A stretch of 6,389 bases of DNA, from assembly GCA_945632055.1 (NCBI GenBank), contig CALZCU010000059.1, forward strand, positions 1-6,389. Reading direction: 5' to 3'. This DNA is from an uncultured Ruminococcus sp. (GTDB lineage: Bacteria; Bacillota; Clostridia; Oscillospirales; Acutalibacteraceae). Below, in pieces: positions 5,505 to 6,389 of this stretch. The stretch's first letter is position 1. Each line of letters opens with the position of its first letter. The notes beneath the pieces were generated by a model that saw only the letters and a list, made by a program, of their open reading frames with translations, ran no database searches and was not told where the DNA came from. The position numbers and the translations under genes were made by a program.

Positions 5505-6389
5505 ATGGCTAAAGTTATAAAAGGCATAACAGTCGAAATAGGGGGCAATGCGTCGCCTTTAAATAAGGCTCTGAATGATATAAATAAAACATCCAAGAGC
5601 CTGCAAAGCGAACTCCGCACTATTGATAAACTTCTTAAGCTCGATCCGACAAATATAGAATTGCTAAAGCAGAAGCAGGATGTTTTATCGGAGTCAATCG
5701 CAACCACAGAAGAAAAGCTCCGCCGTCTGAAATCTGCCGAGGATAAAGTTGCACAGGCGTTTGAGAACGGAAAAATCGATGCGGAGCAGTACCGTGCTTT
5801 TCAACGAAATATTGCCAGCACAGAGCAAAAACTTCGTGATTTGAAAAGCGAACTTGACGAAACGGGCAAAGCTTTTACAAATCTCGGAACAGATGCGGAA
5901 AAATCTGAAAAGAAACTTGACGATTATAAAAAAGAGATTGACGATGTAAAATCTGCCATATCAGAATTAAAAGATAAGGCAAAAGACACATCTCTTGAAT
6001 TTGGCGCAGGAATTGCAGCGACAGGCGGAGCGGCTTCTGCGGCAATGATGTCTTTCAATTCAGTTGACTCTGCACTAAATCATATACAGGCATCCACAAA
6101 TTTATCAAAAGGACAGATGGACGGCTTTAGAGGTGTGCTCGAAGAAATTTATAACGGTAATTACGGAGATGATTTGAGCGATATAGCCTCAAAGATTGCT
6201 AATATCATCCAGTACACCAACGAAACCGATCCCGAAAAAATCAAAGATTATGCTATAAAGTTATATGGCTTGCAAGATACCTTCGACTTAGATTTTAACG
6301 AAACCCTCCGAGGTACGCAAGGACTCATTAAGAACATGGGCTTAACAGCAAATCAGGCATTTGACTATATAGCGAGCGGTGCACAGAAC
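5505..6389 (+). CDS. phage tail tape measure protein, N-terminal part (runs off window)
   Basis: This is the first 295 codons of a gene that continues past the right edge. Tape measure proteins are long helical proteins inside the tail tube; they set its length and take part in DNA delivery. The ATG at 5505 has AAGGAG at 5490-5495, 9 bases upstream and overlapping the preceding stop codon. Residues 1-20 (KGITVEIGGNASPLNKAL) match the usual start of Firmicutes tape measure proteins. Residues 21-165 form long charged coiled coil, including LLKLDPTNIELLKQKQ (43-58) and two similar heptad segments at 68-80 and 106-119. A Gly/Ala-rich hydrophobic helix at 166-184 follows. Residues 185-295 resemble the globular or helical domain found after the coiled coil, with IQASTNLSK (194-202) and GLTANQAFDYIASGA (279-293). 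Any later lytic or membrane domains are outside the window. Confidence 0.93.
   Translation, partial: MAKVIKGITVEIGGNASPLNKALNDINKTSKSLQSELRTIDKLLKLDPTNIELLKQKQDVLSESIATTEEKLRRLKSAEDKVAQAFENGKIDAEQYRAFQRNIASTEQKLRDLKSELDETGKAFTNLGTDAEKSEKKLDDYKKEIDDVKSAISELKDKAKDTSLEFGAGIAATGGAASAAMMSFNSVDSALNHIQASTNLSKGQMDGFRGVLEEIYNGNYGDDLSDIASKIANIIQYTNETDPEKIKDYAIKLYGLQDTFDLDFNETLRGTQGLIKNMGLTANQAFDYIASGAQN

Noticed and set aside
5501..5707. Minus-strand open frame of 68 codons at the start of the tape measure gene.
   Set aside because: It is antisense to the tape measure protein, which has a good ribosome binding site and clear family features.

Overview
The window is the head-and-tail morphogenesis segment of a tailed, siphovirus-type phage or prophage with an HK97-fold capsid. 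Ten genes lie on the + strand in the conserved order portal, prohead protease, major capsid protein, head-tail connector, head closure protein, HK97 gp10-like protein, tail terminator-like protein, major tail protein, tail assembly chaperone and tape measure protein. The host looks like a low-to-medium GC Firmicute, most likely an anaerobic Clostridia member of the gut type. This rests on the moderately AT-rich composition, strong GGAGG-type ribosome binding sites, Lys/Glu-rich proteins and protein families typical of Firmicutes prophages. Nothing in the window distinguishes an integrated prophage from a free phage genome.

Layout. Positions 1-1223 hold the portal gene, whose true start is unclear. 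The protease (1216-1806) and the major capsid protein (1827-3014) follow. A tightly packed neck block occupies 3014-4299: connector, closure, gp10-like and terminator-like genes, which overlap by 1, 1 and 14 bases. The tail block has the major tail protein (4302-4886), the chaperone (4898-5491) and the start of the tape measure gene (5505 to the window end, open at the right edge). The longest gap between genes is 20 bases. I see no promoter, terminator, tRNA, CRISPR array, insertion sequence, integrase or attachment site. The block therefore looks like the interior of one late operon transcribed from upstream.

How the genes work together. The portal nucleates the procapsid and the capsid protein assembles around it, using its own N-terminal delta domain as scaffold. 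The protease then removes that domain. After DNA packaging, the connector and closure proteins build the neck. The gp10-like and terminator-like proteins join the neck to a tail tube of major tail protein, whose length is set by the tape measure protein with help from the chaperone.

I found no convincing new system. The points most worth a second look are: the portal reading frame, which continues upstream of its only usable start codon with portal-like sequence and looks as if it has lost its ATG by one base; a perfect 21-base inverted repeat inside the start of the closure gene; and a tail chaperone that appears to be a single uninterrupted reading frame rather than a frameshifted pair.
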